Shown here piece after piece: positions 23,833 through 33,454 of a DNA stretch of 64,000 nt; within the stretch, counting starts at the first letter, position 1; each line of letters begins with the position of its first letter. Source of the DNA: Alphaproteobacteria bacterium (lineage in GTDB: Bacteria; Pseudomonadota; Alphaproteobacteria; Rs-D84); contig JAFWJF010000002.1 of NCBI GenBank assembly GCA_017511715.1, positions 62,001-126,000 on the forward strand, read 5' to 3'. Under the pieces are notes generated by a model, which was given only the letters and a program-made list of their open reading frames with translations, had not been told where the DNA came from and made no database searches. A program made the position numbers and the translations under genes.

Positions 23833-23869
23833 ACTATATCATTGTATTTACATTTGTCAATACATTTGT
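23833..23869 (-). promoter_or_regulatory. Promoter and candidate operator of the RHH operon
   Basis: On the minus strand TTGACA (23855-23860), 16-nt spacer, TATAGT (23833-23838). On the plus strand ACATTTGT occurs twice (23850-23857 and 23862-23869), 12 bp apart and overlapping the -35 box, as expected for an RHH operator. Confidence 0.6.
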
Positions 23870-23932
23870 GTATAAGCCTGTAATGGCGGAAATATAGGCA
23901 TTTGTGTTGTTGGGTGTATTGTTGTTAAATTT

Positions 23933-23962
23933 TTGCTTTTTTATATTAAAGTGTGCTAAAAT
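23933..23962 (+). promoter_or_regulatory. Possible promoter of tolB
   Basis: TTGCTT (23933-23938), 18-nt spacer, TGC-TAAAAT (-10 at 23957-23962), 31 nt before the tolB ATG, which has GGAAAGGA. Confidence 0.5.
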
Positions 23963-23993
23963 CACCACAGGTAAATAAAGGAAAGGATTTTCT

Positions 23994-25316
23994 ATGCGTA
24001 AGTTATTGTCTTTTTTGATGTCTGTTATTGCGGTTTTGTTTGTATCAAGTGCGCATGCGGAATTACATGTTGATATTGTTGCGGGCGGGACTGAACCAAT
24101 TGCGATTGCTGTTCAAAAGTTCGAAACAGTTGGCAAAGTGTCAAATTCTGATGCCAAAATGTTGCGTGAAGTTGTTGAAAACGATTTGAAACGCACCGGG
24201 CTTTTTAGAATTGTCAATCATGATGCGTTCCCTGAATTTGTAAAAATGAACGAAATGCCTAATTTCAAAAGTTGGGCAGCAATCAAGACCCAGGCGCTTG
24301 TTCAGGCAAGCCTGCGTCCAGAAGGTAAAGATAGTTATAAACTGGAATTCTATCTTTGGGATGTTAACGGTCAGGAACAAATAGAGGCACAAAGTTTAAT
24401 CGCATCGAAAAAATCTGCCCGCCGTTTGGCACATATTATGGCCGACGCAATTTATGAAAGATTAACTGGCGAAATAGGTTATTTTGATACCCAGATAGTC
24501 TTTATCGCAGAAACCGGTCCGGTGGACAATCGTACAAAACGTATGGCGATTATGGATCAAGATGGATATGGTATGCGTTATTTGTCTGATAAAAATACTT
24601 TCGTTATGTCGCCACATTTTTCGCCCAATATGTCAACTGTGGTATTTTTATCTTATCGTAATGACGATCCAATGGTTTGGGCATTAGATTTGGAAACTGG
24701 CGATCAGACTAAATTGGGTAATTTTGGTGGGATGAGTTTTGCACCACGTTTTTCACCAGATGGTACCAAGGTCGCTTTATCTTTGGTTAAAAATGGGATT
24801 ACTAATATATATGAATATAATATTGAAACCAGGGCACTTAAACAGTTAACTTTTGGGAATCATATTGATACAAGTCCGTCTTATTCACCAGATGGGCGTT
24901 ATATGGCTTTCAATTCTGATTCCACGGGTTCACAACAAATACATGTTCTTGATTTGCAGTCAGGAAAACACAAGCGCATAACCTTTGGGGCAGGGCGTTA
25001 TGCGACACCCGCTTGGTCGCCTGATGGTAATTATATTGCGTTCACTAAAATCGCGGAAAATACTTTCTATATCGGAATTATGAATCCAGAAGGGCGACAT
25101 GAAAAAATATTAGCAGGCGGCTGGTACATGGAAGCACCGTCTTGGGCACCTGGGTCGCGCCGGTTGGTGTATTATGAAACAGAAAAAGCATCAGATGGCG
25201 AAGAACGTATCAGCCACATCCGCAGTGTCGATATAATGGGGCAAAACCTTTACGACATTGAATTGAAAGATGGAATAAACGGGGTTGAGCCAACTTGGTC
25301 GCCAAAGTTGCCATAA
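23994..25316 (+). CDS. tolB: Tol-Pal system protein TolB
   Basis: 440 residues: signal peptide (MRKLLSFLMSVIAVLFVSSA, cut near AHA), N-terminal alpha/beta domain (~22-165) and a six-bladed beta-propeller with repeated FSPDGTKVA, YSPDGRYMA and WSPDGNYIA segments. Periplasmic hub binding Pal, TolA and colicins; supports outer-membrane constriction. The other tol genes (tolQRA, pal) are not in the window. Its stop overlaps the next gene's start (TAATG). Confidence 0.95.
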   Translation: MRKLLSFLMSVIAVLFVSSAHAELHVDIVAGGTEPIAIAVQKFETVGKVSNSDAKMLREVVENDLKRTGLFRIVNHDAFPEFVKMNEMPNFKSWAAIKTQALVQASLRPEGKDSYKLEFYLWDVNGQEQIEAQSLIASKKSARRLAHIMADAIYERLTGEIGYFDTQIVFIAETGPVDNRTKRMAIMDQDGYGMRYLSDKNTFVMSPHFSPNMSTVVFLSYRNDDPMVWALDLETGDQTKLGNFGGMSFAPRFSPDGTKVALSLVKNGITNIYEYNIETRALKQLTFGNHIDTSPSYSPDGRYMAFNSDSTGSQQIHVLDLQSGKHKRITFGAGRYATPAWSPDGNYIAFTKIAENTFYIGIMNPEGRHEKILAGGWYMEAPSWAPGSRRLVYYETEKASDGEERISHIRSVDIMGQNLYDIELKDGINGVEPTWSPKLP

Positions 25317-25729
25317 TGAAGAATTTGTTGCCTTTTGTTTGTGCGTGTGTTGTTTGCCAAAGTTGTTTGGCAACACCCGTGCGCGTCGCGTATATCATAG
25401 ACGGAGATACTTTTGTCGGTGATGTTTTGTTAGCAGATAAAACAGAAGTAAAATCTGTAAAGGTTCGTTTGCGTAATGTTGATACGCCCGAATTGCATGG
25501 TAATTGCGAATCAGAAATAAAACAGGCAAAGTTCGCAAAACAAAGGTTGGGTGAATTAATACCAATAGATTCTGTTGTTGAAATTGAAAATGTGAAAAAC
25601 GATAAATATGCAGGTCGTATAGATGCCAATGTTTATGATGCTGCAAATCGTGATGTTGGTCGGGTATTGGTCAAAGAAAAAGTTGGTCGCTCTTACAATG
25701 GGGGCAAGCGAAAATCCTGGTGTGAATAA
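25316..25729 (+). CDS. Staphylococcal nuclease-like (thermonuclease family) secreted protein
   Basis: 137 residues. Start at the ATG overlapping tolB's stop, giving the signal peptide MKNLLPFVCACVVCQSCLAT. SNase fold: YIIDGDTFVGD, VRLRNVDTPELHG (catalytic Arg and Glu) and DKYAGRIDANV (second catalytic Arg). Such proteins cut DNA and RNA in the periplasm or outside with Ca2+. Extra cysteines (C59-type NCESE, final WCE) may form disulfides. Translational coupling to tolB is unusual but the partner role is unknown. Its stop abuts the stop of convergent plsC. Confidence 0.85.
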   Translation: MKNLLPFVCACVVCQSCLATPVRVAYIIDGDTFVGDVLLADKTEVKSVKVRLRNVDTPELHGNCESEIKQAKFAKQRLGELIPIDSVVEIENVKNDKYAGRIDANVYDAANRDVGRVLVKEKVGRSYNGGKRKSWCE

Positions 25730-26437
25730 TCAGGCGCTGTGGCGATTTATGGCTTCGCTTATTTCTTCCAATGTTGCCGATGAAGGTAATTCGTTTCCAA
25801 AATATATGTGTGCAGTACCTGGTTTCATTTTTCCGTGTTTTGGCCAATACAGCCCTGTATCTGTTCCAACAGGTGTTATTGGTAATTTTAGATGCGATGC
25901 CAAAAACAATAAACCGCGTTTTAACTTTGGTCGAACCCCAGGCTTAACCCTTGTGCCTTCTGGGAATATTATAAGTGTCATTCCTTTCATGATGTTGTTT
26001 GTGACTTTTTCAGCAAGGGCATTCATGTTTGTAGCACCGGGTTTGCGGTTAACACCTATCAGACCAATTCGTGCAAATGCCCACCCATAGATAGGTATCC
26101 ATAATAATTCGCGTTTCATTATGAAAAAATAATTCGGGATATGTGTTAATAATATCGCCACTTCCAATACAGACATATGCTTTGCCGCGATAATGGAACG
26201 TCCATCCAATCTTTGGTTTATATTATGTTTTAATGGAATGCCGTCTTCGTTTGTGGACGGATAATGTATTTCATATTTTATGCCTGCGATTATTCGGGCA
26301 AGAAATAATACACCAAGTGCATCTAGGAATATAAATTTACGTTCCAATTTGAACGATATCAATCCTACCACCAAAAATGGTATAAATAAAATAAACCAAA
26401 TAAAAAGAAGCATTTTGAATATAATGGTGCGAAGCAT
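25730..26437 (-). CDS. plsC: 1-acyl-sn-glycerol-3-phosphate acyltransferase
   Basis: 235 residues. Adds the second acyl chain to lysophosphatidic acid. N-terminal membrane helix (~8-30); catalytic motif KHMSVLE, an H-x4-E version of the H-x4-D box, as in some alphaproteobacterial relatives; FPEGTRVKPG is the substrate-binding motif. Last gene of the ftsE-ftsX-YdcF-like-plsC run, two nt after the previous one. Confidence 0.9.
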   Translation of the reverse strand: MLRTIIFKMLLFIWFILFIPFLVVGLISFKLERKFIFLDALGVLFLARIIAGIKYEIHYPSTNEDGIPLKHNINQRLDGRSIIAAKHMSVLEVAILLTHIPNYFFIMKRELLWIPIYGWAFARIGLIGVNRKPGATNMNALAEKVTNNIMKGMTLIIFPEGTRVKPGVRPKLKRGLLFLASHLKLPITPVGTDTGLYWPKHGKMKPGTAHIYFGNELPSSATLEEISEAINRHSA

Positions 26438-26439
26438 TT

Positions 26440-26952
26440 CTAACTTTCCTTTATTCCAAGTAGTGTAACAATATATTTAATGTATTCGATAGTCCATCTT
26501 TTTACACGCGCGGGTGTTGGCATGCCAGTTAGTGATGCGGGGCATGCAATAATGTCTGTGTCGGGTAATGTTTCGCGCAGTAAATACAAAGCACGATTCA
26601 TGTGGTCTTCGGTTGTGACAATAACTATGCGATTTAAGTTATTATCGTTGACTATTTTTTTTATCGCCAGTGCATTTTGATAAGTTGATTTTGATGTGGC
26701 TTCTATATTTACATGTGTGTGGTTTGGTATTGCTGTCAGGGCGCCTGCGCCAATAATGTAAAGGTTTCCGTATCGCAGGGAATCCAATTTTTTTAATGCA
26801 TACGGGATACGACGCGCATCGCCTGTTAATACAAATATATTATCGTCTTGCTGTAATGTTTGACACTTTAGCGGGGTCATAGACTTGAACATGATTCCGC
26901 CGAATACGAAACAAAATATTAAGACCAAAGATACAGGAATATATTTTATCAT
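26440..26952 (-). CDS. YdcF/SanA-like (DUF218) membrane-anchored protein
   Basis: 170 residues. One N-terminal membrane helix (MIKYIPVSLVLIFCFVFGGI), then a DUF218 alpha/beta domain: IFVLTGDARRIPYALKKL, a small IEATSKSTYQNALAIKKIV helix region, and IVIVTTEDHMNRALYLLRE. DUF218 proteins such as ElyC/SanA affect envelope integrity; their enzymology is poorly known. The start overlaps the ftsX stop (ATGA), so the gene is tied to cell-division/envelope functions. Confidence 0.8.
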   Translation of the reverse strand: MIKYIPVSLVLIFCFVFGGIMFKSMTPLKCQTLQQDDNIFVLTGDARRIPYALKKLDSLRYGNLYIIGAGALTAIPNHTHVNIEATSKSTYQNALAIKKIVNDNNLNRIVIVTTEDHMNRALYLLRETLPDTDIIACPASLTGMPTPARVKRWTIEYIKYIVTLLGIKES

Positions 26953-27788
26953 TTTTCTGATAATATCTTAAACGTTGTCTTTTTAGTTATATAAATTGAT
27001 AGCATGACAATCAGTATTGGCAACAAAAACAATGTTAGCCAATTTAGACCAGATAACGATAATGTTGACATCAGACCTATGCGGGCAGAATGTGCCGTTG
27101 CTAAAATCATCAATATAATTGGCAGGGCGCATATAAAACCAACGCCACAAGCAACCATACTTATTTTTGCAACAATTATTTGCATCTGATTTGCGATAAA
27201 TTTGTCTGTTGCGCCAACTTGATTTAATATTTCCAGTTCGTGCTTATGCAACATTGCAATATTTCGTGATATATATGATACACATAAACCGATTGATACC
27301 AATATTATAATTAAAATCAAACCTGTTATAGACACCAGTTTCCATCCTGCAGATATGGATGTTTTTAATGCAGATGTGTGTGTCAAAAACTTTGCATATG
27401 GTGAAACTTTTTCCTTTATTAAATTCATATCAGATGAATTTTTCAGTTTTACTTCGTACATGACAGGAAGATATTTGCTTAATCTTGCGCCGCTTGAAAC
27501 CCAAGGCTGTAACATCTGTTCCATTTCGTTCTTAGAAATTTCTTGGATGCTTGCAAATTTACTGGCATTTTCTGCAAATATTTTTTTTACCGAATTCGTG
27601 TTGTCTGAATTTGCAATTTGTATGGTAGCGTATTTGTCCCATTGGGTGTTCCAGCGGATAACGCTGCCCCCCACAGACAACGCAACCCCCAATGCTAATA
27701 CCGCCAAAAAAGACAATATCGACAATACTATCGTCATAAATACTGATTGTTCACGAACCAATGAAAATACAAGTTTAGTTTTTTTCAT
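26949..27788 (-). CDS. ftsX: Cell division ABC transporter permease FtsX
   Basis: 279 residues. One N-terminal membrane helix (~18-40), a periplasmic domain (~45-150), then three C-terminal helices (~155-178, 208-232, 250-272). This four-helix layout and its position after ftsE identify it. FtsEX signals across the membrane to activate peptidoglycan hydrolases at the septum. Overlaps both neighbours (ftsE by one base, YdcF-like by four). Confidence 0.9.
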   Translation of the reverse strand: MKKTKLVFSLVREQSVFMTIVLSILSFLAVLALGVALSVGGSVIRWNTQWDKYATIQIANSDNTNSVKKIFAENASKFASIQEISKNEMEQMLQPWVSSGARLSKYLPVMYEVKLKNSSDMNLIKEKVSPYAKFLTHTSALKTSISAGWKLVSITGLILIIILVSIGLCVSYISRNIAMLHKHELEILNQVGATDKFIANQMQIIVAKISMVACGVGFICALPIILMILATAHSARIGLMSTLSLSGLNWLTLFLLPILIVMLSIYITKKTTFKILSEK

Positions 27789-28567
27789 TATGCTTTTCCG
27801 ATACCTTCGAATTGTTTAGAAATTTCAGAGAAATAATTTTGAGGTTGCGGCCCTTTCCATTTGCGTGCAGCGGCGTCTTGGTCTGTTTTTGCGCCTGAAA
27901 AAGCGACATGATGATTTTCTACTGTAATTATTGGGAACTTATATGTTTCTAACAATTTTTTATTATGTGTTGCCAATATAATGGTTGTTCCAAACATTTT
28001 GTTCATTTTGATAAACAGTTCCATAAGGCGTGATGCATTTTCATCATCCAGATTACCGGTTGGTTCGTCTGCTAATAAAACAGCAGGCTGTATTATAATT
28101 GCGCGTGCCACAGATACGCGTTGTTGTTGGCCACCACTTAATTCCATGGGATAGGCATCTGCGTATTTACCAAGTCCGACCCATTCAAGGGTTTTTGTGA
28201 CAAGTTTTTTGATTTTATCATTATTTACACCGCGAACACGCAAAGGCAGTGCAACATTATCAAATACCGTCATGTGTGAAATTAAAGAATATTCTTGAAA
28301 AACAATAGCCATTTTTTGACGCAACTTGGATATTTCATCGCGCGATAACTGAGTACAATCATGCCCAAATAATTTGATAGTACCAGTTGTTGGTGCGTGT
28401 AATTGATAAATTAACCTTAATAGTGTGGTTTTTCCTGCGCCACTGGCACCAGTTAAAAAATAAAATGCGCCATTGCTGATATTGAAAGACACATCAGACA
28501 AAACGTCGTCGCCGTGGTCATAATTCGCAGATACATTTGCAAAAGATATAGTTGTCTTGCTTTCCAT
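27788..28567 (-). CDS. ftsE: Cell division ATP-binding protein FtsE
   Basis: 259 residues from the ATG at 28567. Complete ABC ATPase: Walker [11 protein letters not shown]-loop VFQEYSLI, signature [14 protein letters not shown], Walker [15 protein letters not shown] and switch His in ILATHNK. It is about 35 residues longer than E. coli FtsE, with a C-terminal tail [20 protein letters not shown] of unknown role. No Shine-Dalgarno is visible; on the minus strand TTGCCC, 17 nt and TAAGAT end about 10 nt before the ATG, so the message may be nearly leaderless. Confidence 0.9.
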   Translation of the reverse strand: MESKTTISFANVSANYDHGDDVLSDVSFNISNGAFYFLTGASGAGKTTLLRLIYQLHAPTTGTIKLFGHDCTQLSRDEISKLRQKMAIVFQEYSLISHMTVFDNVALPLRVRGVNNDKIKKLVTKTLEWVGLGKYADAYPMELSGGQQQRVSVARAIIIQPAVLLADEPTGNLDDENASRLMELFIKMNKMFGTTIILATHNKKLLETYKFPIITVENHHVAFSGAKTDQDAAARKWKGPQPQNYFSEISKQFEGIGKA

Positions 28568-28696
28568 GATGTTGTTTATCTTAGTAAAAAAAAAACAACC
28601 GGGCAAGACCTTTGTTTATAAAATAAAAAAAATCTCTTTGGAAATAAGGGGTCGGTATGATAAAATAAATACCTGAAAAAGATAAGAGGGGGGGTA

Positions 28697-29434
28697 ATGA
28701 AAAAATATTTAACAGGTTTTGTCATTTTATGTGTTTTGCCAATGTCTGCATTTGCAGCAAAAGATATGGCTGGTTTTGATGATAGTGTGCCATTATCAGA
28801 AAAACTGTTGCGCCAATATAAACCGGGCAGCCCAAATGTTATTTATCGTGATAGAAAAACCGCTGAACGCATAGGTAAATATTATGCGGGCTTACGTGGC
28901 GATTTGTCTTTCTTGACATGGAAAAATGAATATAAAGGTACAGAATCTGGCAGTGATAGTTTTTCTTTTAAGCCAGTAATGGGGCTTGATTTATCTGTGG
29001 GCTACAGGATTAATCAAAAATGGCGCGTTGATGGTGAATTGGGCTATGTTGGAAAGTTTTCTGAAACAGAAACAGAAAAGTTTGTTGGTTTCTCGGTTCA
29101 AAAGACAGAGTTTAATTTAGAAACATATTATATCAATGCTAATGCTTATTATGATTTAGCCTATGGCCTCTATGTTGGTGCCGGTGCAGGATTGGCAATT
29201 GTTGACATTTCTGCGGATGATAGCACCGTCACAGAAGCGTCTGCAACAAATGTGTCGCCTATGGGGGCTGTTATGTTTGGATGGACATATATGTTGGACG
29301 AAAAGGTTGATTTTGATGTTCGTTATCGCTTGGCCGTGTATGGTGGTGGCGATTTGAATATCGGTGGTGTTGATGTTGATACAGGAGTTATTCTGAATAA
29401 TTCATTGTCAGCAGGAATCAGATATCATTTCTAG
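28697..29434 (+). CDS. Outer-membrane beta-barrel protein
   Basis: 245 residues with signal peptide MKKYLTGFVILCVLPMSAFAA. After a ~45-residue polar stretch, alternating strands with glycine and aromatic girdle residues run to the C-terminus, which ends ..LSAGIRYHF with the terminal Phe used by the BAM machinery. Similar in style to OmpW/OmpA-like eight-stranded barrels of alphaproteobacteria. Substrate unknown. Strong ribosome-binding site (GAGGGGGGG); own terminator. Confidence 0.85.
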   Translation: MKKYLTGFVILCVLPMSAFAAKDMAGFDDSVPLSEKLLRQYKPGSPNVIYRDRKTAERIGKYYAGLRGDLSFLTWKNEYKGTESGSDSFSFKPVMGLDLSVGYRINQKWRVDGELGYVGKFSETETEKFVGFSVQKTEFNLETYYINANAYYDLAYGLYVGAGAGLAIVDISADDSTVTEASATNVSPMGAVMFGWTYMLDEKVDFDVRYRLAVYGGGDLNIGGVDVDTGVILNNSLSAGIRYHF

Positions 29435-29441
29435 AAATAAA

Positions 29442-29466
29442 AAACGGATTTTTAATCCGTTTTTTT
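29442..29466. terminator. Intrinsic terminator between convergent genes
   Basis: AAACGGATT (29442-29450), loop TTT, AATCCGTTT, followed by TTTT. Works for the outer-membrane protein gene and, by its A-rich left side, possibly for the convergent DedA-like gene. Confidence 0.88.
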
Positions 29467-30037
29467 ATACCAATGTTATTATCAATAGCCCCAAAAGCGC
29501 GAATATTATTGCCGCCAGTGTTATTTGCCACGAATATTTTTGGAATATCGCGTTTGCGCGTTCTTGAAACCGCCAAAGCAAAAAGCCGATAATTGCAAAA
29601 CGACCAGTTCTGAATATCGCAGACACCCCCAAGAATACGAGAAGTGGATATTGCAAAAAACCCGCGCATAAGGCCAATAATTTATACGGTATTGGGGTAA
29701 TTGCGGTTGCAATAATTATCAAAACACCATATTTATTAAATAAAGATTTAGTTAAATCGAATTTTTCCATTGATGCAAAGTTTTCAATAAGCCACATCCC
29801 GACCGTATCAAACAGCCACAGCCCAATAAGATATGTTATAAGACCACCGACAATTGACCCTAATGCTGCGGCTAATACAATAGGGCGGGCGCGTTTTTTA
29901 TCTGAAATAATTGCGGGTGTCATAAAAACTTCGGGTGGTATAAACAAAAATATCGATTCGCATATTGTCATAAAAAACACCACCCATGAATACCAAGGGC
30001 GTGAAGACTTATCTAAAATTTTATTTATAATTTTCAT
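29465..30037 (-). CDS. DedA/YqaA-like membrane protein
   Basis: 190 residues if started at the ATG at 30037; ATG 30049 and a TTG at 30076 are in frame, and no start has a good ribosome-binding site. SNARE-associated/DedA (VTT) family: the segment ICESIFLFIPPEVFMTP, then GSIVGGLITYLIGLWL, then ITPIPYKLLALCAGF and the basic FRTGRFAIIGF. DedA proteins flip or carry polyprenyl and phospholipids. It is divergent from rbfA with only ~100 nt between. Confidence 0.8.
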   Translation of the reverse strand: MKIINKILDKSSRPWYSWVVFFMTICESIFLFIPPEVFMTPAIISDKKRARPIVLAAALGSIVGGLITYLIGLWLFDTVGMWLIENFASMEKFDLTKSLFNKYGVLIIIATAITPIPYKLLALCAGFLQYPLLVFLGVSAIFRTGRFAIIGFLLWRFQERANAIFQKYSWQITLAAIIFALLGLLIITLV

Positions 30038-30140
30038 ACGGTTTAACATAGACGATTTATTGATTTTATTCAACACTTTAATAATTTACTTGTGTTTTTT
30101 ATATACCGGTGTATCATTGCCGCAAAAGGTATTTGCGATT

Positions 30141-30491
30141 ATGATAAAGAAACAAACAAATTCCAACAGAAGCGAAAAAATAGCAAGCAAAGTGCAAACT
30201 TTGGTTGCTGAAATCTTACAGCGCAATTTTTCAGATGATAAATTGATAAATGGTGTGTCGTTGGTTGGCGCCGAATCGCATGGTGGTATGCAGTATGTGA
30301 AAATATTTTTCTATGCACATGATGATATAGATGCCACACAAAAAAGATTAGACGAAATAACTAAAATGGTGCGGTTCGAATTGGCTCAAAAAATTGACCA
30401 GAAATATGTGCCAGAAATTCGATTCGTTTATGATGATACTTTGGAACGTGCAAACCGAATCGAAGAATTGCTGAATAATCTTGATATGTAA
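30141..30491 (+). CDS. rbfA: Ribosome-binding factor A
   Basis: 116 residues from the ATG at 30141, after AAAGGT; the upstream in-frame extension overlaps the DedA-like start and is not used. KH-type fold; expected opening (NSNRSEKIASKVQTLVAEIL) and the late FVYDDTLERANRIEELL segment. Matures the 5' end of 16S rRNA in cold and late 30S assembly. lepA follows 18 nt later. Confidence 0.93.
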   Translation: MIKKQTNSNRSEKIASKVQTLVAEILQRNFSDDKLINGVSLVGAESHGGMQYVKIFFYAHDDIDATQKRLDEITKMVRFELAQKIDQKYVPEIRFVYDDTLERANRIEELLNNLDM

Positions 30492-30509
30492 AACAATAGC
30501 GGGGAAAGG

Positions 30510-32303
30510 ATGAAGCAAAGTAATATCAGAAACTTTTCAATTGTTGCACACATTGACCATGGTAAATCGACTTTGTCTGACCGTTTGATAGAATATACAG
30601 GTGGTCTGGAATCTCGCGAAATGAAGGCACAGGTTCTTGATTCTATGGATATCGAACGTGAACGTGGGATTACTATCAAGGCGCAAACGGTTCGGCTTAA
30701 TTACAAAGCGAAAAATGGTGAAACTTATCAATTAAATTTAATGGATACGCCGGGACATGTAGATTTTTCTTACGAGGTTTCGCGTTCGTTGGCGGCATGT
30801 GAAGGTGCGATAATTCTTGTTGATGCAACACAGGGTGTTCAGGCACAAACTTTGGCGAACGCGTATCTTGCGCTGGATAACGATTTGGAAATGTTGCCGG
30901 TATTAAATAAAATTGATTTGCCGTCCAGTGATGTTCAATCCACGCGCGAACAAATCGCGGATGTTATTGGTATGGACGCATCAAATGCGTTGTGTGTTTC
31001 TGGGAAAACTGGCGCGGGTGTTCCAGAATTATTGGAAGAAATTGTAAATAAATTGCCCGCGCCAAGTGGTGATGAAAATGCGCCAACGCGTGCGTTGCTG
31101 GTTGATTCGTGGTACGATTCGTACCTGGGCGTTGTGGTTTTGGTTCGTGTGGTTGATGGTAAATTATCGCGCGGACAAAAAATAAAATTTATCGCAACTG
31201 GGGCAGAATACGTTGTTGAAAAGGTCGGTTATTTTACACCAAAGATGGAAAATGTAGATTCCCTTTCAACCGGCGAAATAGGTTTTATTATAACAGGTAT
31301 GAAAACGATTCACGATTGTAAGGTAGGCGATACAATCTGTGATGCAAAAAGTAATGTGGAAATGTTGCCGGGGTTTAAGCCTTCTGTACCGGTGGTGTTT
31401 TCTTCGTTCTTTCCAGTGGAAGCAAATGATTATCCAGATTTACGTGAAGGTGCAGAAAAACTGGCATTGAATGATGCGTCATTTGTGTTTACAACTGAAA
31501 AATCTTCGGCACTTGGTTTTGGTTTGCGGTGTGGTTTTTTGGGGCTGCTTCATATGGAAATTATAAGCGAAAGATTAAATCGCGAATTTAATTTATCGCT
31601 TATCAATACGGTGCCAAGCGTGCTTTATAAAATTCATTTGCGCGATGGTTCAATAATAGATTTAGAAAATCCTGCAGATATGCCCGAAATAACCAGAATT
31701 GAATCTATTGAAGAACCGTGGGTGCGTGCAACAATTATGATGCCCGATAAATATCTTGGGGCGATTATGGAATTGTGTGCCACGCGGCGTGGTGTCCAAG
31801 AAAATATTTCTTATGTTGGAAATCGTGCGGTGTTGGTTTATCAGTTGCCTTTGTCTGAAATAGTTTTTGATTTTTATGACCGGGTTAAGTCTTTGTCGTC
31901 GGGTTATGCTTCGTTTGATTATGTTTTGTATGATTATCGTGTAAGCGATTTGGTAAAGGTTTCGATTTTGGTTAATGATGAAAATGTAGAACCTTTGTCT
32001 TTCCTTTGTCATCGCGCGGCAGCGGAAAAACGTGGCCGTCAAATTGTTGAAAAACTGAAAGATTTAATTCCGCGTCATCAGTTTAAGATTCCTCTTCAGG
32101 CTGCAATCGGGGGAAAAATTATCGCACGCGAAACAATCGCTGCATATCGCAAAGATGTGACCGCGAAATGCTATGGTGGCGATATCACGCGTAAAAGAAA
32201 ATTGTTGGAAAAACAGAAAGAAGGTAAAAAGCGTCTGCGTACTTTTGGTAATGTGGAAATTCCGCAAAGCGCATTTATTAATGCATTAAAGGTTGGCGAA
32301 TAA
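30510..32303 (+). CDS. lepA: Elongation factor 4 (LepA)
   Basis: 597 residues, full length. Translational GTPase: P-loop [29 protein letters not shown]-like domains II, III and V; LepA-specific C-terminal domain with [20 protein letters not shown] and [20 protein letters not shown]. Ribosome-binding site GGGGAAAGG. An integrase-like gene follows 16 nt downstream, probably in the same transcript. Confidence 0.98.
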   Translation: MKQSNIRNFSIVAHIDHGKSTLSDRLIEYTGGLESREMKAQVLDSMDIERERGITIKAQTVRLNYKAKNGETYQLNLMDTPGHVDFSYEVSRSLAACEGAIILVDATQGVQAQTLANAYLALDNDLEMLPVLNKIDLPSSDVQSTREQIADVIGMDASNALCVSGKTGAGVPELLEEIVNKLPAPSGDENAPTRALLVDSWYDSYLGVVVLVRVVDGKLSRGQKIKFIATGAEYVVEKVGYFTPKMENVDSLSTGEIGFIITGMKTIHDCKVGDTICDAKSNVEMLPGFKPSVPVVFSSFFPVEANDYPDLREGAEKLALNDASFVFTTEKSSALGFGLRCGFLGLLHMEIISERLNREFNLSLINTVPSVLYKIHLRDGSIIDLENPADMPEITRIESIEEPWVRATIMMPDKYLGAIMELCATRRGVQENISYVGNRAVLVYQLPLSEIVFDFYDRVKSLSSGYASFDYVLYDYRVSDLVKVSILVNDENVEPLSFLCHRAAAEKRGRQIVEKLKDLIPRHQFKIPLQAAIGGKIIARETIAAYRKDVTAKCYGGDITRKRKLLEKQKEGKKRLRTFGNVEIPQSAFINALKVGE

Positions 32304-32319
32304 ACAAAAGGAAAATAAA

Positions 32320-33318
32320 ATGGCACATCAATTTTTCTTTAATTCTTATATATTAGATAGTTTGCCATCTCCAGAAACTGGTTTCGATGTTGTCCAAGAT
32401 TTATCTGAACCGCGTTTGCGTATGTATATAACACAACGTGGTGTAAAAAGTTTCTTTGTTCGTAAACGTATTAACGGTCGTGACAAACGAATTATTATCG
32501 GAAAATATCCAGAAACAGATATAGAAGATGCACGTGCCAAAGTTGCAGATGTTCTGGATAATGCAACCAAAAAAATTCCAACGCGACGTAAAAAAATATC
32601 TTTTCGTGATTTTGTTGATTTGTACCTGAATCACAAGGTGCGTCGCAGTGAAGATTCCTTAAATAAATTGAAACGTTCCATAAATACTCATTTCAGAGAT
32701 TTGTTCGATAAAAATATTCAAGATATAACTGAAAGCGATTTACAAAAATCTTTGGATAATATTGCGGGGCGTGCGATGGCCCTGCGTATGCAAGAATTAT
32801 TACAAAGCATTTTCAATTATGCGGTTGATATGGGCTACAGGAAAGACAACCCTTCAGAACATATCGTCAAAATAAAAGTTATGCGCCGCGAAAGAAAATT
32901 AAATAAGTCTGGATTACAAAAATTGTTGACCGCGATAAAAAAAGAACAAAATATCAATTTACGTTCAGCATTTTTGATGTTGATTTATGGTTTTGCGCCA
33001 AAGACGAAAGTGTTCAAGATGCGCTGGGAAGATTTAGATTTTAATCATGATATGTGGGGTGATATGCCTTTGTCCGACAGGGCGGTGTTGTTATTACAAG
33101 ATTTGCCCCAAGATGGCGAATGGGTGTTTATTGGTCGCGGGCGTTTCCATTTGACTGACCCGCGAACAGCCTGGAAACGTGTTGTTCATAATGCCCATAT
33201 GCCAGATGTGACAATGGACGATGTTCATAAATTCCTTATGCGCGCATTAGTTTGGAACCCAGACAAGGATAATTTGCGTAATAATATGAACGATTTATTG
33301 GATGATTTATTCGCATAA
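32320..33318 (+). CDS. Degenerate tyrosine-recombinase (P4-integrase-like) protein, probably catalytically dead
   Basis: 332 residues from the ATG at 32320, after AAAAGGAAA. N-terminal DUF4102-like arm-binding region (RLRMYITQRGVKSFFVRKRI, then GKYPETDIEDARAKVADVL), then a SAM-like core-binding domain (~95-195), then a catalytic domain that still has MRWEDLDF, MPLSDRAVLLLQ and HLTDPRTAWKRVV. The catalytic residues are gone: the first Arg region reads GFAPKTKVFKMRW (Pro where Arg is expected), HxLRR reads VHKFLMR, and no GH or active Tyr follows; the end is DNLRNNMNDLLDDLFA. The frame is intact, so it looks domesticated as a DNA-binding protein rather than decaying. Function unknown. Confidence 0.8.
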   Translation: MAHQFFFNSYILDSLPSPETGFDVVQDLSEPRLRMYITQRGVKSFFVRKRINGRDKRIIIGKYPETDIEDARAKVADVLDNATKKIPTRRKKISFRDFVDLYLNHKVRRSEDSLNKLKRSINTHFRDLFDKNIQDITESDLQKSLDNIAGRAMALRMQELLQSIFNYAVDMGYRKDNPSEHIVKIKVMRRERKLNKSGLQKLLTAIKKEQNINLRSAFLMLIYGFAPKTKVFKMRWEDLDFNHDMWGDMPLSDRAVLLLQDLPQDGEWVFIGRGRFHLTDPRTAWKRVVHNAHMPDVTMDDVHKFLMRALVWNPDKDNLRNNMNDLLDDLFA

Positions 33319-33454
33319 TATATTTTTTGTAAAAGTCAACACTTTGTTATCATTTGTTATAATTTCTTGACACTGTTGCCATAAAATGATATTTTGTAAG
33401 AAAGGTGCCGGGGTAAAAACGGGCCACAAGATAAACGTAAATAAAGGATATGAA

